From positions 2,418,001-2,482,000 of the forward strand of contig OZ220706.1 in the NCBI GenBank assembly GCA_965116695.1: DNA of 64,000 nucleotides, given 5' to 3'. The notes under the pieces are model-generated. The model worked only from the letters and a program-made list of their open reading frames with translations, had not been told where the DNA came from and ran no database searches. Each line of letters starts with the position of its first letter. Positions within the stretch are counted from its first letter, which is position 1. The stretch is from JAJDTT01 sp965116695. Its GTDB lineage: Bacteria; Acidobacteriota; UBA6911; RPQK01; JAJDTT01. Position numbers and translations under genes: made by a program. Below, in pieces: positions 1 to 9,416 of the stretch.

Positions 1-2377
1 CGGGTTGCAGCTCGAACACCGGTATCGCTCCCACACCGGCCGAAAGACCGGAAATCGCCGGAGTGACTCCAAAGTCGGGGCTTCCCAAGTCCTTGCTGAC
101 GGTCACATCGCCGCGCCCCGTCCTGGGAGTTTGCCAGGGGTTCATGCCAATCATGGGTTGCATGTAGTAAATGCCGGCCCCGGCCCGCACCACTGTCTTG
201 CCGCCCCCTGGGTTCCAGGCGACTCCCAGCCGTGGGGCAAAGTTGGATTTTTGCGTCTCATAGTACCTGTCGGGGTAAAAGAAGGCGCCCGGGCAGTTGC
301 AAACGGGGTTGATGGCATTGAGGTCGAAAGAGCTTATGAGGTTGTCTCGCTCCTTTAACGGCGTGTCGAAATCGTAGCGCAGCCCCAGGTTCACGATCAC
401 GTTGGGAGTGACCCGCCAGTCGTCCTGGATGAACATCCCCCAGTACCAAGTGCTGAAATTTCGTTGGGCAACATTGGAAATGCTGGCCGCGTCCACCCAA
501 TCCAGCAGCAGAGAGGCTACGGAATCCCCGCTGGCGGCGTCGAAAGGATTGGCGGCCGTGGCATTGGCAGAGAAGTTGTACCGTCCGGAGGAATTGCTGG
601 CTTGGAAATATGCGTGACCGGAGCGTCTCGTCTCGATGCCCACCTTGAAAGAATGAGCGCCTTCCAGCCAGGTAAGGGTCTCGCCAAAGTGCAGCCCGCG
701 TCGCGGATTGATCGCCGATCCACCGCCCCAGCCAGCGCCGGGCCCCGTGTAGCCGGCGATGCCAATATGGGGAAAGTGGTTGTTGCCGCCGTAGGTCGTC
801 GTGGCCGGGACTTCAGAAGGAACCGTGATTCCGATCTCTTGCGGGAAACCCAGACCCTGGGAAATAGGCCTTGCCCATTGCGACAACTCGTTGTAGGACT
901 GGCGAAAGTCAGAGATCACCGAGGGACTGAAGGTATGCGTCCAACCAACCGCTTGGTTGAGCTGGTCGAATCTCATGACCCAGTCATCCGGGTCGGCCGG
1001 ATTCCGTTCGGCGCGCTTGGAGATGGCGTCGTCGGGAAGCCGGCTCTCGTCGAAGCCGGACGGTGGCGTCCAGGGTCCAATCGATTCACTGACGGATGGA
1101 TCGGAAATAACGCGAACAAAGATCTTGTCGTTGTCGTCTGCTTGCCAGTCGACACGCGCGGTCCATCCCCACAAGGACAACGGGTTGGCTGTCAGCCCCA
1201 CGAAGTTGTTGCTTCCGGAAGGGTCGTCAGGGGCCCGGTTCGGCAACGGAAGATAGGAAAGAATCGCCTGTGCCTGGCGGCTGATGCGGTCGGCCGGGAT
1301 GATGTTGTTCGGAAAAGCAGTTCGGCTGATGGTTCCGTCCGGGTTTTCAACTGTGGTGAGCGGATCGTAAATGGTTCGCAGACTTCCGTCAGCGTTGAAC
1401 TTGCCCGAAAAATCCCCCCGCCTCTGGGCCTCCGTGGGGAAGGTGCGAAACCGTGAGCCGGTTGGAGTAAAGGAGCGCTTTCCCGAACCACTGACCATGA
1501 AGTGAAGTTTGTCTTTGATGATCGGTCCGTCCACTTCGAACCCGTAAAGATGTTCCCGGAAAGGATCTCGTTTGGCAGCGAAGAAATTACGAGCGTCCAA
1601 CGCTTTCTGACGGTGAAACTCCCACACGGAACCGTGGAAACTGTTGGTTCCCGACTTGGTGGACATGATTACCAGGCCGCCACCCCCTCCGTTGTACTCG
1701 GCCTTGAAGCTGGTTTGCACGATCCGCATTTCCTTGACAGTGGCCGTTCGGGGACTGGTGTCCGGGTTGCTGTCGTAGGCGCGGCCGCTCATGCCGTAGG
1801 CTCCGTCGACATAGACTTCCCCAGCCTGGTAGGGAACTCCGTTCATGCTGTAGTAAGTCGACTGGCCGGGGATCAGACTCCAGGTTCCACGATAGGAAAC
1901 AGCCGCTGCATACTTGATCATGTCGAGAGGCCGTTTTAACACTTGGGGCAGATCCTCGATCATTTTCTCTTCGAAAAAAGTGCTGACCTTGACCGATTCC
2001 CTTTCCAGGGTCATACCCGCCGCCTCCACCGTGACCTGGTCGGCGATTTCACCAATTTCCAGGGCGATGTCCACGGTGGTGATCTTCATGGTTTCCAGCG
2101 TCGCTTCCACGACCGTGGTCTTGAAGCCGTCCAACTGGGCACTGATTCGATAGTCCCCCGGAATCAACTCGAAGACCCGGTACAGCCCCGTGTCGGTGGT
2201 GATGGCCGTCTTGCCAACACCGGACTCGGTGCTGGTGACGTCGACGGTGACGCCGGGCAGAACTGCGCCCGTGGCGTCCGTCACTATCCCCGAGACTTCG
2301 GCGAAACGCTGTGCCGAGGCAACCGAAAAAATCAGCGGGAGAGAGAGCAAAAAAACGATAACCGTCTTGGACTTCAT
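1..2377 (-). CDS. TonB-dependent receptor with N-terminal carboxypeptidase-regulatory domain (C-terminus outside window)
   Basis: Reading leftwards from ATG 2377, the frame stays open to the window edge, giving the first 792 codons of a longer protein. An N-terminal signal peptide (MKSKTVIVFLLSL..., cleavage near SAQ) is followed at about residues 25-110 by a carboxypeptidase-regulatory/Cna-B-like fold (VSGIVTDATGAVLPGVTV), then a plug domain (YYSMNGVPYQAGEVYVDG; VRIVQTSFKAEYNGGGGG-like segment) and outer-membrane barrel strands. This is the Oar-like receptor type expanded in Acidobacteriota, which imports or binds large substrates with TonB energy. A clear AAGGAG lies 5-6 nt before the ATG. 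It is divergent from the TPR gene at 2636. The substrate cannot be told. The annotation is incomplete only because the C-terminal barrel is beyond base 1. Confidence 0.9.
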   Translation of the reverse strand, partial: MKSKTVIVFLLSLPLIFSVASAQRFAEVSGIVTDATGAVLPGVTVDVTSTESGVGKTAITTDTGLYRVFELIPGDYRISAQLDGFKTTVVEATLETMKITTVDIALEIGEIADQVTVEAAGMTLERESVKVSTFFEEKMIEDLPQVLKRPLDMIKYAAAVSYRGTWSLIPGQSTYYSMNGVPYQAGEVYVDGAYGMSGRAYDSNPDTSPRTATVKEMRIVQTSFKAEYNGGGGGLVIMSTKSGTNSFHGSVWEFHRQKALDARNFFAAKRDPFREHLYGFEVDGPIIKDKLHFMVSGSGKRSFTPTGSRFRTFPTEAQRRGDFSGKFNADGSLRTIYDPLTTVENPDGTISRTAFPNNIIPADRISRQAQAILSYLPLPNRAPDDPSGSNNFVGLTANPLSLWGWTARVDWQADDNDKIFVRVISDPSVSESIGPWTPPSGFDESRLPDDAISKRAERNPADPDDWVMRFDQLNQAVGWTHTFSPSVISDFRQSYNELSQWARPISQGLGFPQEIGITVPSEVPATTTYGGNNHFPHIGIAGYTGPGAGWGGGSAINPRRGLHFGETLTWLEGAHSFKVGIETRRSGHAYFQASNSSGRYNFSANATAANPFDAASGDSVASLLLDWVDAASISNVAQRNFSTWYWGMFIQDDWRVTPNVIVNLGLRYDFDTPLKERDNLISSFDLNAINPVCNCPGAFFYPDRYYETQKSNFAPRLGVAWNPGGGKTVVRAGAGIYYMQPMIGMNPWQTPRTGRGDVTVSKDLGSPDFGVTPAISGLSAGVGAIPVFELQP

Positions 2378-2635
2378 GACTTCTCCTTGTTTCAGAAGAA
2401 AACGGATGGCAGTGGAACGCGTGGGAACGCACTCGGTGGTCGCAGGAGACAAATCCCCGCTTGGAGCCTCTGGTGGCCGGCGATCGATTGCTTGGGACAG
2501 TCCCTGCCAAACTGGCTCCTGGTTTTTTTCGGCCAGGAAAAATGGAAATCGAGCCCCTGGGATACAGGCCCGCACGCTCGGTACATTCTTAACATGGGCG
2601 ATTCAACATCGTCAAGAGTTCCCTATACTGGGTCA

Positions 2636-4015
2636 ATGAGGCGAGTTCCCTTCTCGCTATTCGTCGGCGCCTCCGGTTGGTTGATTCTGCTCTCTCTCGT
2701 CCTGGCCCAGCCGGTCTGGAAACAGCGTGCACTTGAGCTGCTTGACCGGGGCCGGGTGCAGGAGGCACGCACGCTGCTGCTGGAAACATTGGGCCGGGAG
2801 GCCGGGGACGAAGAGGCCCAGGCTCTACTGGGACAAATCGCCTTCACCCGGAGAGATTACCGGGAAGCAGCCCGGCGCTATTCCAAAGCTCCCTCGGTGC
2901 TGCGGGCAAACCCTTTGTGGCTGGTCAACTATGCCGAGGCGCTGCTCGAAACCAAGCAGACCGGCGCAGCCAAACGTATCGTCGAAAGCGTACCGGCGGA
3001 CAACGCGATTGCCCAGTTCGAGACAGGTCTCCTGCTGGCGCGATTCGGTGAGTATGCCGCGGGCGAACGCCATTTGAAGCTTGCCCAAGGGAGCTATCCC
3101 GACAAGTCCGCGGCGGTCTATAACTTGGCGTTCGTACAATATCTTCTGGGTAAACACACAGACTGTGCCAATACCCTGGAGGACATCCCGCAACGATTGA
3201 AGACCGGTGATGATTTCAACCTGTTGGCGCTCGCCTATTTGGAGCTCGAAGAGTTCCAAAAAGCGTGGCGGATCTTGCAGCAGGCAACTCGGGACTATCC
3301 CAGCGACGAACGTAATTACGTGGCGATCGCCCGGCTGGCGACGGAGGCGGCCATGTCACCCTCGGTAGCCCTGGATTTCCTGGATCGGGGACTGGTACAT
3401 CTACCGAATTCCCACGCCTTGCATATCCAACGTGGCTACTTGAAGCTATCCCAGGGCCGCTACCGTGAAGCGGCATCCGACTACGAAAAGGCGATTCAGC
3501 TACAGCCGAACTCGGAGCTGGCCAGACTGGGACTGGCTTTCGTGTTGGTGGAAGATCAGCAACATGATGAGGCAACCGTTCTGCTCGAGCAGGCACTACG
3601 GGAAGACCCGGCAAATTTCTATGCCCACTACCTGCTGGGAGACCTCGCGATGACTCAAGGATCCCGTCCGGGGACACCGGCGGAAGCAAGAAGTCTGAAA
3701 CATTTGCAACTGGCGACGGTCTTGAAGCCCGACTTCGTTCTTGCCCGCATCAGCCTGGGAAAACTCTATTTGAAAAGAAACGACCTGGACTCGGCCATCC
3801 GGGAGTTGGAGACATCGATCCGGCTCGATCCCCAGGCCACGACCGCCTATTATCAGTTGTCGATCGCCTATCGAAAAGCCGGGAAAAAGGAAAAAGCTCT
3901 CGAGGCCCTAAAACAAGTGCGACGCCTCAATCGGGAGGAACGCAAGCTGGGAACCGACCGATTCCTGTATCGCAAGCTCAAAAGGGGGGCAGCTCAACTC
4001 TACACACCCCGTTAG
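2636..4015 (+). CDS. Exported tetratricopeptide-repeat protein
   Basis: This 459-residue protein starts with a hydrophobic export segment (VPFSLFVGASGWLILLSLVL, residues 3-22), followed by TPR helices through most of its length (for example ALELLDRGRVQEARTLLLET, AASDYEKAIQLQPNSELARL, AIRELETSIRLDPQATTAYY). TPR arrays are protein-protein interaction scaffolds, so no enzymatic role is proposed. The frame is open further upstream, but ATG 2636 places the signal segment at the N-terminus; ATG 2594 is a less likely alternative. No strong ribosome site is visible. The next TPR gene begins 5 nt after the stop, so the two are probably co-transcribed. It is divergent from the TonB receptor. Confidence 0.85.
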   Translation: MRRVPFSLFVGASGWLILLSLVLAQPVWKQRALELLDRGRVQEARTLLLETLGREAGDEEAQALLGQIAFTRRDYREAARRYSKAPSVLRANPLWLVNYAEALLETKQTGAAKRIVESVPADNAIAQFETGLLLARFGEYAAGERHLKLAQGSYPDKSAAVYNLAFVQYLLGKHTDCANTLEDIPQRLKTGDDFNLLALAYLELEEFQKAWRILQQATRDYPSDERNYVAIARLATEAAMSPSVALDFLDRGLVHLPNSHALHIQRGYLKLSQGRYREAASDYEKAIQLQPNSELARLGLAFVLVEDQQHDEATVLLEQALREDPANFYAHYLLGDLAMTQGSRPGTPAEARSLKHLQLATVLKPDFVLARISLGKLYLKRNDLDSAIRELETSIRLDPQATTAYYQLSIAYRKAGKKEKALEALKQVRRLNREERKLGTDRFLYRKLKRGAAQLYTPR

Positions 4016-4020
4016 GTGAG

Positions 4021-5007
4021 ATGATGGCGCTGAAGTATTCTCGGCTGGTTTTGTCGGTGCTGGTGCTGAGTGTGTTCTCCAACCATTGGATAGCACAGGC
4101 GGCAGCACCGGAACGCCAGCAAACCCCTCAACAGCCGGCTCAAGACGAGCAAGAACCCGATGCGCCCGCCCGCGTCGTCGGAGAGCCCGGAGACAAAGAG
4201 GAGTTCGATGCTTGGCAAGTGGTGGAACGAGCCGGCAGCCTTTCGGAAAAGGCCGAATTGGCCATGAGGTTTCTGGAGAGCTTTCCCAACAGTGGACTGA
4301 CGCCCTTTGCTCACCATGTCCTGGCAGACGCGGCTTATCAGGTGAACGATGTCGACAACTTTATCCTGCACGGCGAAAATGCCTTGCTCGAGTTGCCCGA
4401 AGTGCCGCAGTTGCTGGCCCCATTGGCTTACCTCTATTCCGAAAGACGCCAAACGGCCAAGGCGAACGAGTACGCCAATCGGGCCCTGCTGTTGTTGGAG
4501 CAATTGGGAAAACCCGGCAAAATGACCTCCTCCGAATGGGTCAATCAACGGCAGGGATTGCAGGCCGACTCCCACTATGCTTTGGGTCGTGCCCACTTGG
4601 AGCTTTGGCAGCAGTCGGTCGGTTCACCCAAGGAACTTAGACAGGCGGTTGAGCACTTCAGCAAGACACTGGAATTGGACCCTGAGCATGCTTACGCTGC
4701 CTTCCGACTGGGCTTTGCGCAGGGAAACTCTCGCAATCCGAAGGCTGCGGTGGCTGCGTTTGCGCGAGCCTCCATTCTGGATTCTCCGGCTGCCGAGCGC
4801 TCCAAGAATCATTTGGAGCGAATTCATTCGATCATGCAAAAGGCCCGCGACTACAAATGGGCCGGGAAGAGCATTGAGGATATCCTCGGAGAGGCAAGAA
4901 GACGCTTGGCGGCGGATAAGGCTGAAAAGGAGCAGGAACTCGCTCGTCTGGCGGAAGAGATCGACAATTTGGCGAAGGAAGGCGCAGCTTTACGTCCGGA
5001 CCAATAA
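4021..5007 (+). CDS. Exported TPR protein with C-terminal coiled coil
   Basis: This 328-residue protein has a signal peptide (LVLSVLVLSVFSNHWIAQAA) and then a Gln/Pro/Glu-rich linker (residues 32-60). TPR-like helices follow (LLAPLAYLYSERRQTAKANE; AVEHFSKTLELDPEHAYAAF). The last 45 residues are strongly charged and heptad-like (ADKAEKEQELARLAEEIDNL), predicting a coiled coil. It follows the preceding TPR gene by 5 nt, and its ribosome site (AGGTGAG) overlaps the end of that gene. A second ATG directly follows the first. The function is unknown; a role as a periplasmic scaffold is only an inference. Confidence 0.82.
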   Translation: MMALKYSRLVLSVLVLSVFSNHWIAQAAAPERQQTPQQPAQDEQEPDAPARVVGEPGDKEEFDAWQVVERAGSLSEKAELAMRFLESFPNSGLTPFAHHVLADAAYQVNDVDNFILHGENALLELPEVPQLLAPLAYLYSERRQTAKANEYANRALLLLEQLGKPGKMTSSEWVNQRQGLQADSHYALGRAHLELWQQSVGSPKELRQAVEHFSKTLELDPEHAYAAFRLGFAQGNSRNPKAAVAAFARASILDSPAAERSKNHLERIHSIMQKARDYKWAGKSIEDILGEARRRLAADKAEKEQELARLAEEIDNLAKEGAALRPDQ

Positions 5008-5026
5008 CCAATAGGAGATTCCAACA

Positions 5027-5914
5027 ATGAACGTCAAGGTGGGTAGCTGTCCGGATTCCTGGGGGGTGTGGTTTGGGGAAGATCCGAAACAAATCCCCTG
5101 GCGGAGGTTTCTCGACGAGGTGGCGGAGGCCGGCTATGAGTGGATCGAACTGGGTCCTTATGGTTATTTCCCGCAAGATCTCAACGTCTTGCGCCGGCAA
5201 TTGAGCCGGCGGAATTTGAAGGCCACGGGCACTTTCCTCATGGCTCATCTCGAAGACCCGGAAGCTTGGCCGGGGTTGGAGTCGCAGCTATTGGAAGTCG
5301 GGGAGTTGCTGGCGGGACTGGACGCGCGATTTCTGGTCTTGATCGATGACCTGCACACGGATTGGTTTACCGGCGAACGAATCAAGCCCGAACGATTGGA
5401 TGGGGATGCGTGGAAGCGCCTGATCGACGCCACCCACAGGGCGGCAATCCTGGTGCGGGAAAAATTCGAGATCCAGTTGGTTTATCATTCCAGCCCCGAT
5501 TCCCACGTCGCCTTTGAAGATCAGATCGAAAAGCTACTGGAAGATACCGACCCCGAGGTGATCTCCCTGGGCCAGGACGTTGGCCATTTGGCCTACCGCG
5601 GGGTGGATCCGGTCGCCTTCGTGCGCAAGCATCACGAGAGGATCCCATACCTTCATCTCAAGAGTGTGGACCCCGAACTTCGGCGGCAAGTGGTGGCTGA
5701 AGAAATACCGTTTATTCATGCTGTCGCCATGGGCATGTTCTGTGAACTCTCAAAGGGGGTGGTGGATTACATTTCCTTGCGAGATTTGTTGCAGGAAATC
5801 GAATATGACGGATGGGCAATTGTTGAACAAGACATGTATCCCGTGGCGTTCGACAAACCATTGCCGATCGCCAAACGAAACCGGGAATACTTGAGATCGA
5901 TCGGAATCGGTTAG
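5027..5914 (+). CDS. Sugar phosphate isomerase/epimerase (IolE-like TIM barrel)
   Basis: The 295-residue protein opens with VGSCPDSWGVWFGEDP, the signature start of the xylose isomerase-like/AP-endonuclease-2 TIM-barrel family that contains 2-keto-myo-inositol dehydratases and sugar epimerases. Conserved metal-site neighbourhoods are visible: IELGPYGYFP near residue 40, LVYHSSPDSH near 152, LGQDVGHLAYRG near 182, YLHLKSVDP near 210 and a final EQDMYP near 268. AGGAG lies 9 nt before ATG 5027. The HpcH/HpaI aldolase gene follows on the same strand, so an isomerase-aldolase step on a sugar-acid intermediate is plausible, but the substrate is not determined. The inositol assignment is only family-level. 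Confidence 0.82.
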   Translation: MNVKVGSCPDSWGVWFGEDPKQIPWRRFLDEVAEAGYEWIELGPYGYFPQDLNVLRRQLSRRNLKATGTFLMAHLEDPEAWPGLESQLLEVGELLAGLDARFLVLIDDLHTDWFTGERIKPERLDGDAWKRLIDATHRAAILVREKFEIQLVYHSSPDSHVAFEDQIEKLLEDTDPEVISLGQDVGHLAYRGVDPVAFVRKHHERIPYLHLKSVDPELRRQVVAEEIPFIHAVAMGMFCELSKGVVDYISLRDLLQEIEYDGWAIVEQDMYPVAFDKPLPIAKRNREYLRSIGIG

Positions 5915-6029
5915 TGGTGGAATCATTTCGACCACCCCAACGCCTGTTTCCGAAACGGCCAAGCGATAGATCAACCATTAGTTGTCAATCGACGCAACAG
6001 CTTTCAAGCGATCCAAGAAAGGGGTTTTG

Positions 6030-6809
6030 ATGGAGAACGCCAACACGTTCAGGGCCAAGCTGGAAAGTGGGCAGATCCCGCTTGGTTGCGGAGTGAGCTT
6101 TTCGGATCCCACCGTGACCGAGCTGATCTCTCACACGCTCGATTTTGCCTTCATCGACATGGAGCACAATGGTCATTCCCTGGAAACGGTTCAGGGGCAC
6201 ATCATGGCGACCAAGGGTAGCGACGCCGCGGCGTTGGTGCGGGTTGCCTGGAACGATGCCGTCTTGATCAAGCCGGTGTTGGACATCGGGGCAGATGGAA
6301 TCGTGGTGCCGCTCGTCCGCACGGTCAAAGACGTTCAGCTTGCCGTCTCTGCCTGCTTGTATCCTCCGGAGGGAGAGCGGGGATTCGGTCCACGACGGCC
6401 GATTCGATACGGTCGCATCGGGGACGCAGAGTACTGCCGGCGAGCCAACCAGGAAATCGTCTGCATCGTGCAGATCGAGCACATCGACGCCGTCAACGTC
6501 ATCGACGAAATGGTTCAAGTGCCGGGACTCACCGCGATCATGATTGGAGTCAACGACTTGGCCGGTTCAATGGGACATATGGGAAATCCTCAGCACCCGG
6601 AGGTGCAGAGCGCCGTTGAAACGGTCGTTACGAAGGCCCATCAAGCCGGCGTCTTTCCCGGTATCGGTCTGGCCGATGATCCTGAAGCGCTTCTGGAGTG
6701 GACGGAAAAGGGAATCCAATGGGTGCTCATGGGCGTGGATTGGGCGCATTTGGCGCGCGCCATCGACACCTCAGCCGCCCGCCTGAGAGGGCATCACAGT
6801 CCAAGCTGA
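6030..6809 (+). CDS. HpcH/HpaI-family class II aldolase
   Basis: The 259-residue protein matches the 4-hydroxy-2-oxo-heptanedioate/2-keto-3-deoxy-sugar-acid aldolase family, which cleaves hydroxy-oxo acids to pyruvate and an aldehyde using a divalent metal. Key residues are in place: catalytic-base His46 in FIDMEHNGHS, Arg71 in VRVAW, the ADGIVVPLVRT strand at 88-98, and metal ligands Glu150 (VQIEHIDAV) and Asp176 (IGVNDLAGSMG). I chose ATG 6030 because AAAGGGG stands about 6 nt upstream; an upstream in-frame start at 5982 would add 16 unconserved residues. It probably works with the IolE-like isomerase just upstream. It converges on the cytochrome gene, leaving only 10 nt between the stops. 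Confidence 0.88.
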   Translation: MENANTFRAKLESGQIPLGCGVSFSDPTVTELISHTLDFAFIDMEHNGHSLETVQGHIMATKGSDAAALVRVAWNDAVLIKPVLDIGADGIVVPLVRTVKDVQLAVSACLYPPEGERGFGPRRPIRYGRIGDAEYCRRANQEIVCIVQIEHIDAVNVIDEMVQVPGLTAIMIGVNDLAGSMGHMGNPQHPEVQSAVETVVTKAHQAGVFPGIGLADDPEALLEWTEKGIQWVLMGVDWAHLARAIDTSAARLRGHHSPS

Positions 6810-6819
6810 CTGAGCTCAG

Positions 6820-9168
6820 CTAATTTCCAAGCTTCTCCAAGAGGAAGCGAGCCTGCTCGTGATCCGGATTCAGCTTGAGCAACTGCTGGAGAAACTGTCT
6901 TGCCAGTGCACGCTCGTCCTTCAATGAGTGCACCATCGCCAAGGTCAAGAGAGTTTCTTCGCCTTGAGGGTTCAGGGACAACGCCTGGTGCAGCGACTCG
7001 ATGGATTTCTCCAGACGACCGGATTGAGCCCGGAAACGACCGAGATTCAGGAAGGTCGCCTCGGCGGCAACACCTTTTTCGACGGCCTCCTCCAGCACTT
7101 CAATAGCGCGCTCGAAAGCGCCCTGCCGCGCCGCAACGATGGAAACCGCGTTGTAGGCGGTCTCGTTGTTTGGATCCAACTTCAGTAGCCGCTCAAAGGC
7201 TTCTTCGGCCTGCGACAAACGGTTCTGGACGGCGTAAAGATTCCCAAGGTCCAGGTAGGCCGGTGCGAACCTTGGGGAAACGGCCAAGGTGCGGTTGATT
7301 GCTGTAAAGGCTTTATCCCACTCCTGGTCACGCAGGTACATTTGGGCCAAGTGGTAGTGGGAAAAGACGGCAAGCGGAAACAACTCGGTCGCTTTTTCGA
7401 AGTACCCGATCGCCTCTTGTTTTTTCCCGGCCCCGGCAGCCAGGACGCCCAGCCCGTGAAGTGCCGGAACATTTTCCGGGAATCGCTCCAGCACTCGGGA
7501 GAAGTAAGACTTGCCGCGCTCATGGTCTCCCCGGTTGGCGTAGATCAAAGCCAGATTGCTCAAAGGCAACAACTGGCCCGGCCGCCCTTCCAGCGAGCGC
7601 TCGTAAGCTGCCACCGCCCGATCGGTTTTCGCCGAAACTTCATAACCCTTTCCCAACAGGGCGAAGGCCTCGGTCCGGTAGCGTCCGCCGGCCCGCTCGA
7701 CGTACTGTTCCAACAACCCCATTCCGGTTTCCAACTGTTTCGGGCGTTCGGTCAGTTCAGCCGGAGTCGCATCCAGGAATGCCGCTCCCATAAAAAAAAG
7801 ATTTTCGGTCTCGGACAGTACCGAGCTTGATGGCTCCAGTTCGTAGAGGGTGTTCTGACCCAGATCGGCGGGCACTTCTCCTCTGGAGTGGATACCGATT
7901 CTATGGTTGGTAAAGACGATGTGACGGGTGCGTTGATTTCCCCGCCGAAGCTCCTCGAACGAAATTTCGGGGCTATCGCCCGTCGGGTCTCCGGAGGGCA
8001 TATGGCAATGGGCACAGTTCCCTTCGACTTCGACCGGTTTGTGGGAGCTGGCGAGCTCACCCGGGACATGGCAGGAAAGGCAGCGGCCGCGGTAGAAATC
8101 GGCGCTCGCTTCGTGAGAGACCTTCCGGTGGGGATCATGGCAGGTGGTGCAAGTCATGGCGCCGCCGCTGGCTTGAAAGCATTTCGATTCTTCCATCAGA
8201 TCGCCATGCTGCTTCACCATGTCGAATTGTTTGCTTTTATCGTCCAGACCCCGAAGCTTGAAGCGGACTGCGTAATCGGAAAAAGTTTCTCCCGGCCGGT
8301 AGGAGAAGGTTCCCCGGCCCGGAACGATGACTCTGGTTGCCACGCTGTAGACGTTGGTCTCCAGGTGGCATTGGTAACAGAGATCTCTCTGAGCCTGCTT
8401 CGAATCCAGCCCGGGGTGGTAAATCGCCTTCTTGAGCTCTTCCGCGGGAGCTTTCTCCAAGACCAGGCGGACATGTTCGCTGCCCGGTCCGTGACAGCGC
8501 TCGCAACCGATGCCGGCCGGAAGGGCGTTGGGGAAATAGACCTCGTCCTCGGACCTTTGCGGGATCAGCCGAGGGTAGGACGTGTGGCAGAAAAAACACC
8601 CCTGGGGAATGGGGCGAGTGAAGTCGAGATGATCCGGGACGTCGTAGCCGGGAGACATTCCCCAACGTTGTTCCTGTGTGTACCAGGTGACGGGCAACTT
8701 CGTGATCACGCCATTGCGATGATGATGAAAATAGGAGCGGGCATGATCACCCGAACCCAGGATGTAGGTGATCTCCTCCTCATGAATGTGAACGGGCTCC
8801 CCCTGCTTGTTCTTGAGGCTGCGGCGCTGAAAGAAGCGCCCGTCGCGCTCGAACATGGTGTAGTGAAATCCCGACTTTTCGTGGAAAAAATTGTTGTTTT
8901 TTTCGTAGTCCTCAATCGTGTTCGCAGGCGTGGGTCGAGAGAACGAGCGCGACATGGCAACACGTTGGTAGGAGTCGGTGATTTCCCGGTGACAGCTTGC
9001 GCACGTCTCCTGCCCGACATAGCCTTCGGCGTGACGTGGCTCGGCGGTGGAGAAAGGCGCCGTCTGGGCTGCAGAACCTTGTGGAAAAAGTGCCGGAAGC
9101 ACCGCTGGAAACACCAGGATGGCGCACCCGGCGACGCCAATTCCGATCAGGACTTTGCTAGCCCGCAT
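6820..9168 (-). CDS. Heptahaem c-type cytochrome fused to a TPR array
   Basis: The 782-residue protein has an N-terminal signal anchor (residues 5-35) and seven CxxCH haem-binding motifs starting at residues 56, 191, 222, 264, 340, 363 and 385. These lie in a cytochrome c554/NapC-like arrangement (CERCHGPGSEHV, CTTCHDPH). From about residue 470 to the end it is a TPR superhelix (for example AVAAYERSLEGRPGQLLPLS). It is probably periplasmic and moves electrons while docking partners through the TPRs; redox partner and reaction are unknown. The only visible ribosome-like site, GGTGAG, is 2 nt before the ATG, and the start codon sits inside one arm of a 19-bp inverted repeat (9161-9179). That makes the N-terminus slightly uncertain. 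Confidence 0.9.
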   Translation of the reverse strand: MRASKVLIGIGVAGCAILVFPAVLPALFPQGSAAQTAPFSTAEPRHAEGYVGQETCASCHREITDSYQRVAMSRSFSRPTPANTIEDYEKNNNFFHEKSGFHYTMFERDGRFFQRRSLKNKQGEPVHIHEEEITYILGSGDHARSYFHHHRNGVITKLPVTWYTQEQRWGMSPGYDVPDHLDFTRPIPQGCFFCHTSYPRLIPQRSEDEVYFPNALPAGIGCERCHGPGSEHVRLVLEKAPAEELKKAIYHPGLDSKQAQRDLCYQCHLETNVYSVATRVIVPGRGTFSYRPGETFSDYAVRFKLRGLDDKSKQFDMVKQHGDLMEESKCFQASGGAMTCTTCHDPHRKVSHEASADFYRGRCLSCHVPGELASSHKPVEVEGNCAHCHMPSGDPTGDSPEISFEELRRGNQRTRHIVFTNHRIGIHSRGEVPADLGQNTLYELEPSSSVLSETENLFFMGAAFLDATPAELTERPKQLETGMGLLEQYVERAGGRYRTEAFALLGKGYEVSAKTDRAVAAYERSLEGRPGQLLPLSNLALIYANRGDHERGKSYFSRVLERFPENVPALHGLGVLAAGAGKKQEAIGYFEKATELFPLAVFSHYHLAQMYLRDQEWDKAFTAINRTLAVSPRFAPAYLDLGNLYAVQNRLSQAEEAFERLLKLDPNNETAYNAVSIVAARQGAFERAIEVLEEAVEKGVAAEATFLNLGRFRAQSGRLEKSIESLHQALSLNPQGEETLLTLAMVHSLKDERALARQFLQQLLKLNPDHEQARFLLEKLGN

Positions 9169-9402
9169 TTCTCACCAGGTCGCTAAACATATGATGAAAA
9201 AGAATTTGTGTTTAAGCATTTAGGGGGATTTTGCCACGGTTTCTCCGGGACAGACTGCGCTGGGCGCGCGCTCGCTGGTCTTTTCGCCCTCAGCGCGCAC
9301 ATGCTCCCTCAAACGTAGTCACCACTACGCCCTCGGTCGCGAGCACGCGCTGAGGGCGAAAATCCTGCGCGATCGTCACGCCCCCTGGTGAGAAATGCGG
9401 GC
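9161..9402. repeat. Nested inverted-repeat element between the cytochrome and GWxTD genes
   Basis: Bases 9161-9179 (gcccgcatttctcaccagg) and 9384-9402 form a perfect 19-bp inverted repeat. Nested inside is a second perfect 17-bp inverted repeat, 9281-9297 (ttttcgccctcagcgcg) with 9346-9362, and inside that a 6-bp one (cgtagt/actacg). Together they resemble a small non-autonomous palindromic or MITE-like element. The left outer arm covers the start codon of the cytochrome gene. No open reading frame of note lies in the remainder. Confidence 0.7.
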
Positions 9403-9416
9403 CTGACACCTGTTCG

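Noticed and set aside
7888..9186. Long plus-strand open frame opposite the heptahaem cytochrome
   Set aside because: It is antisense to seven conserved CxxCH motifs and TPRs and has no family features; it is an artefact of high GC.
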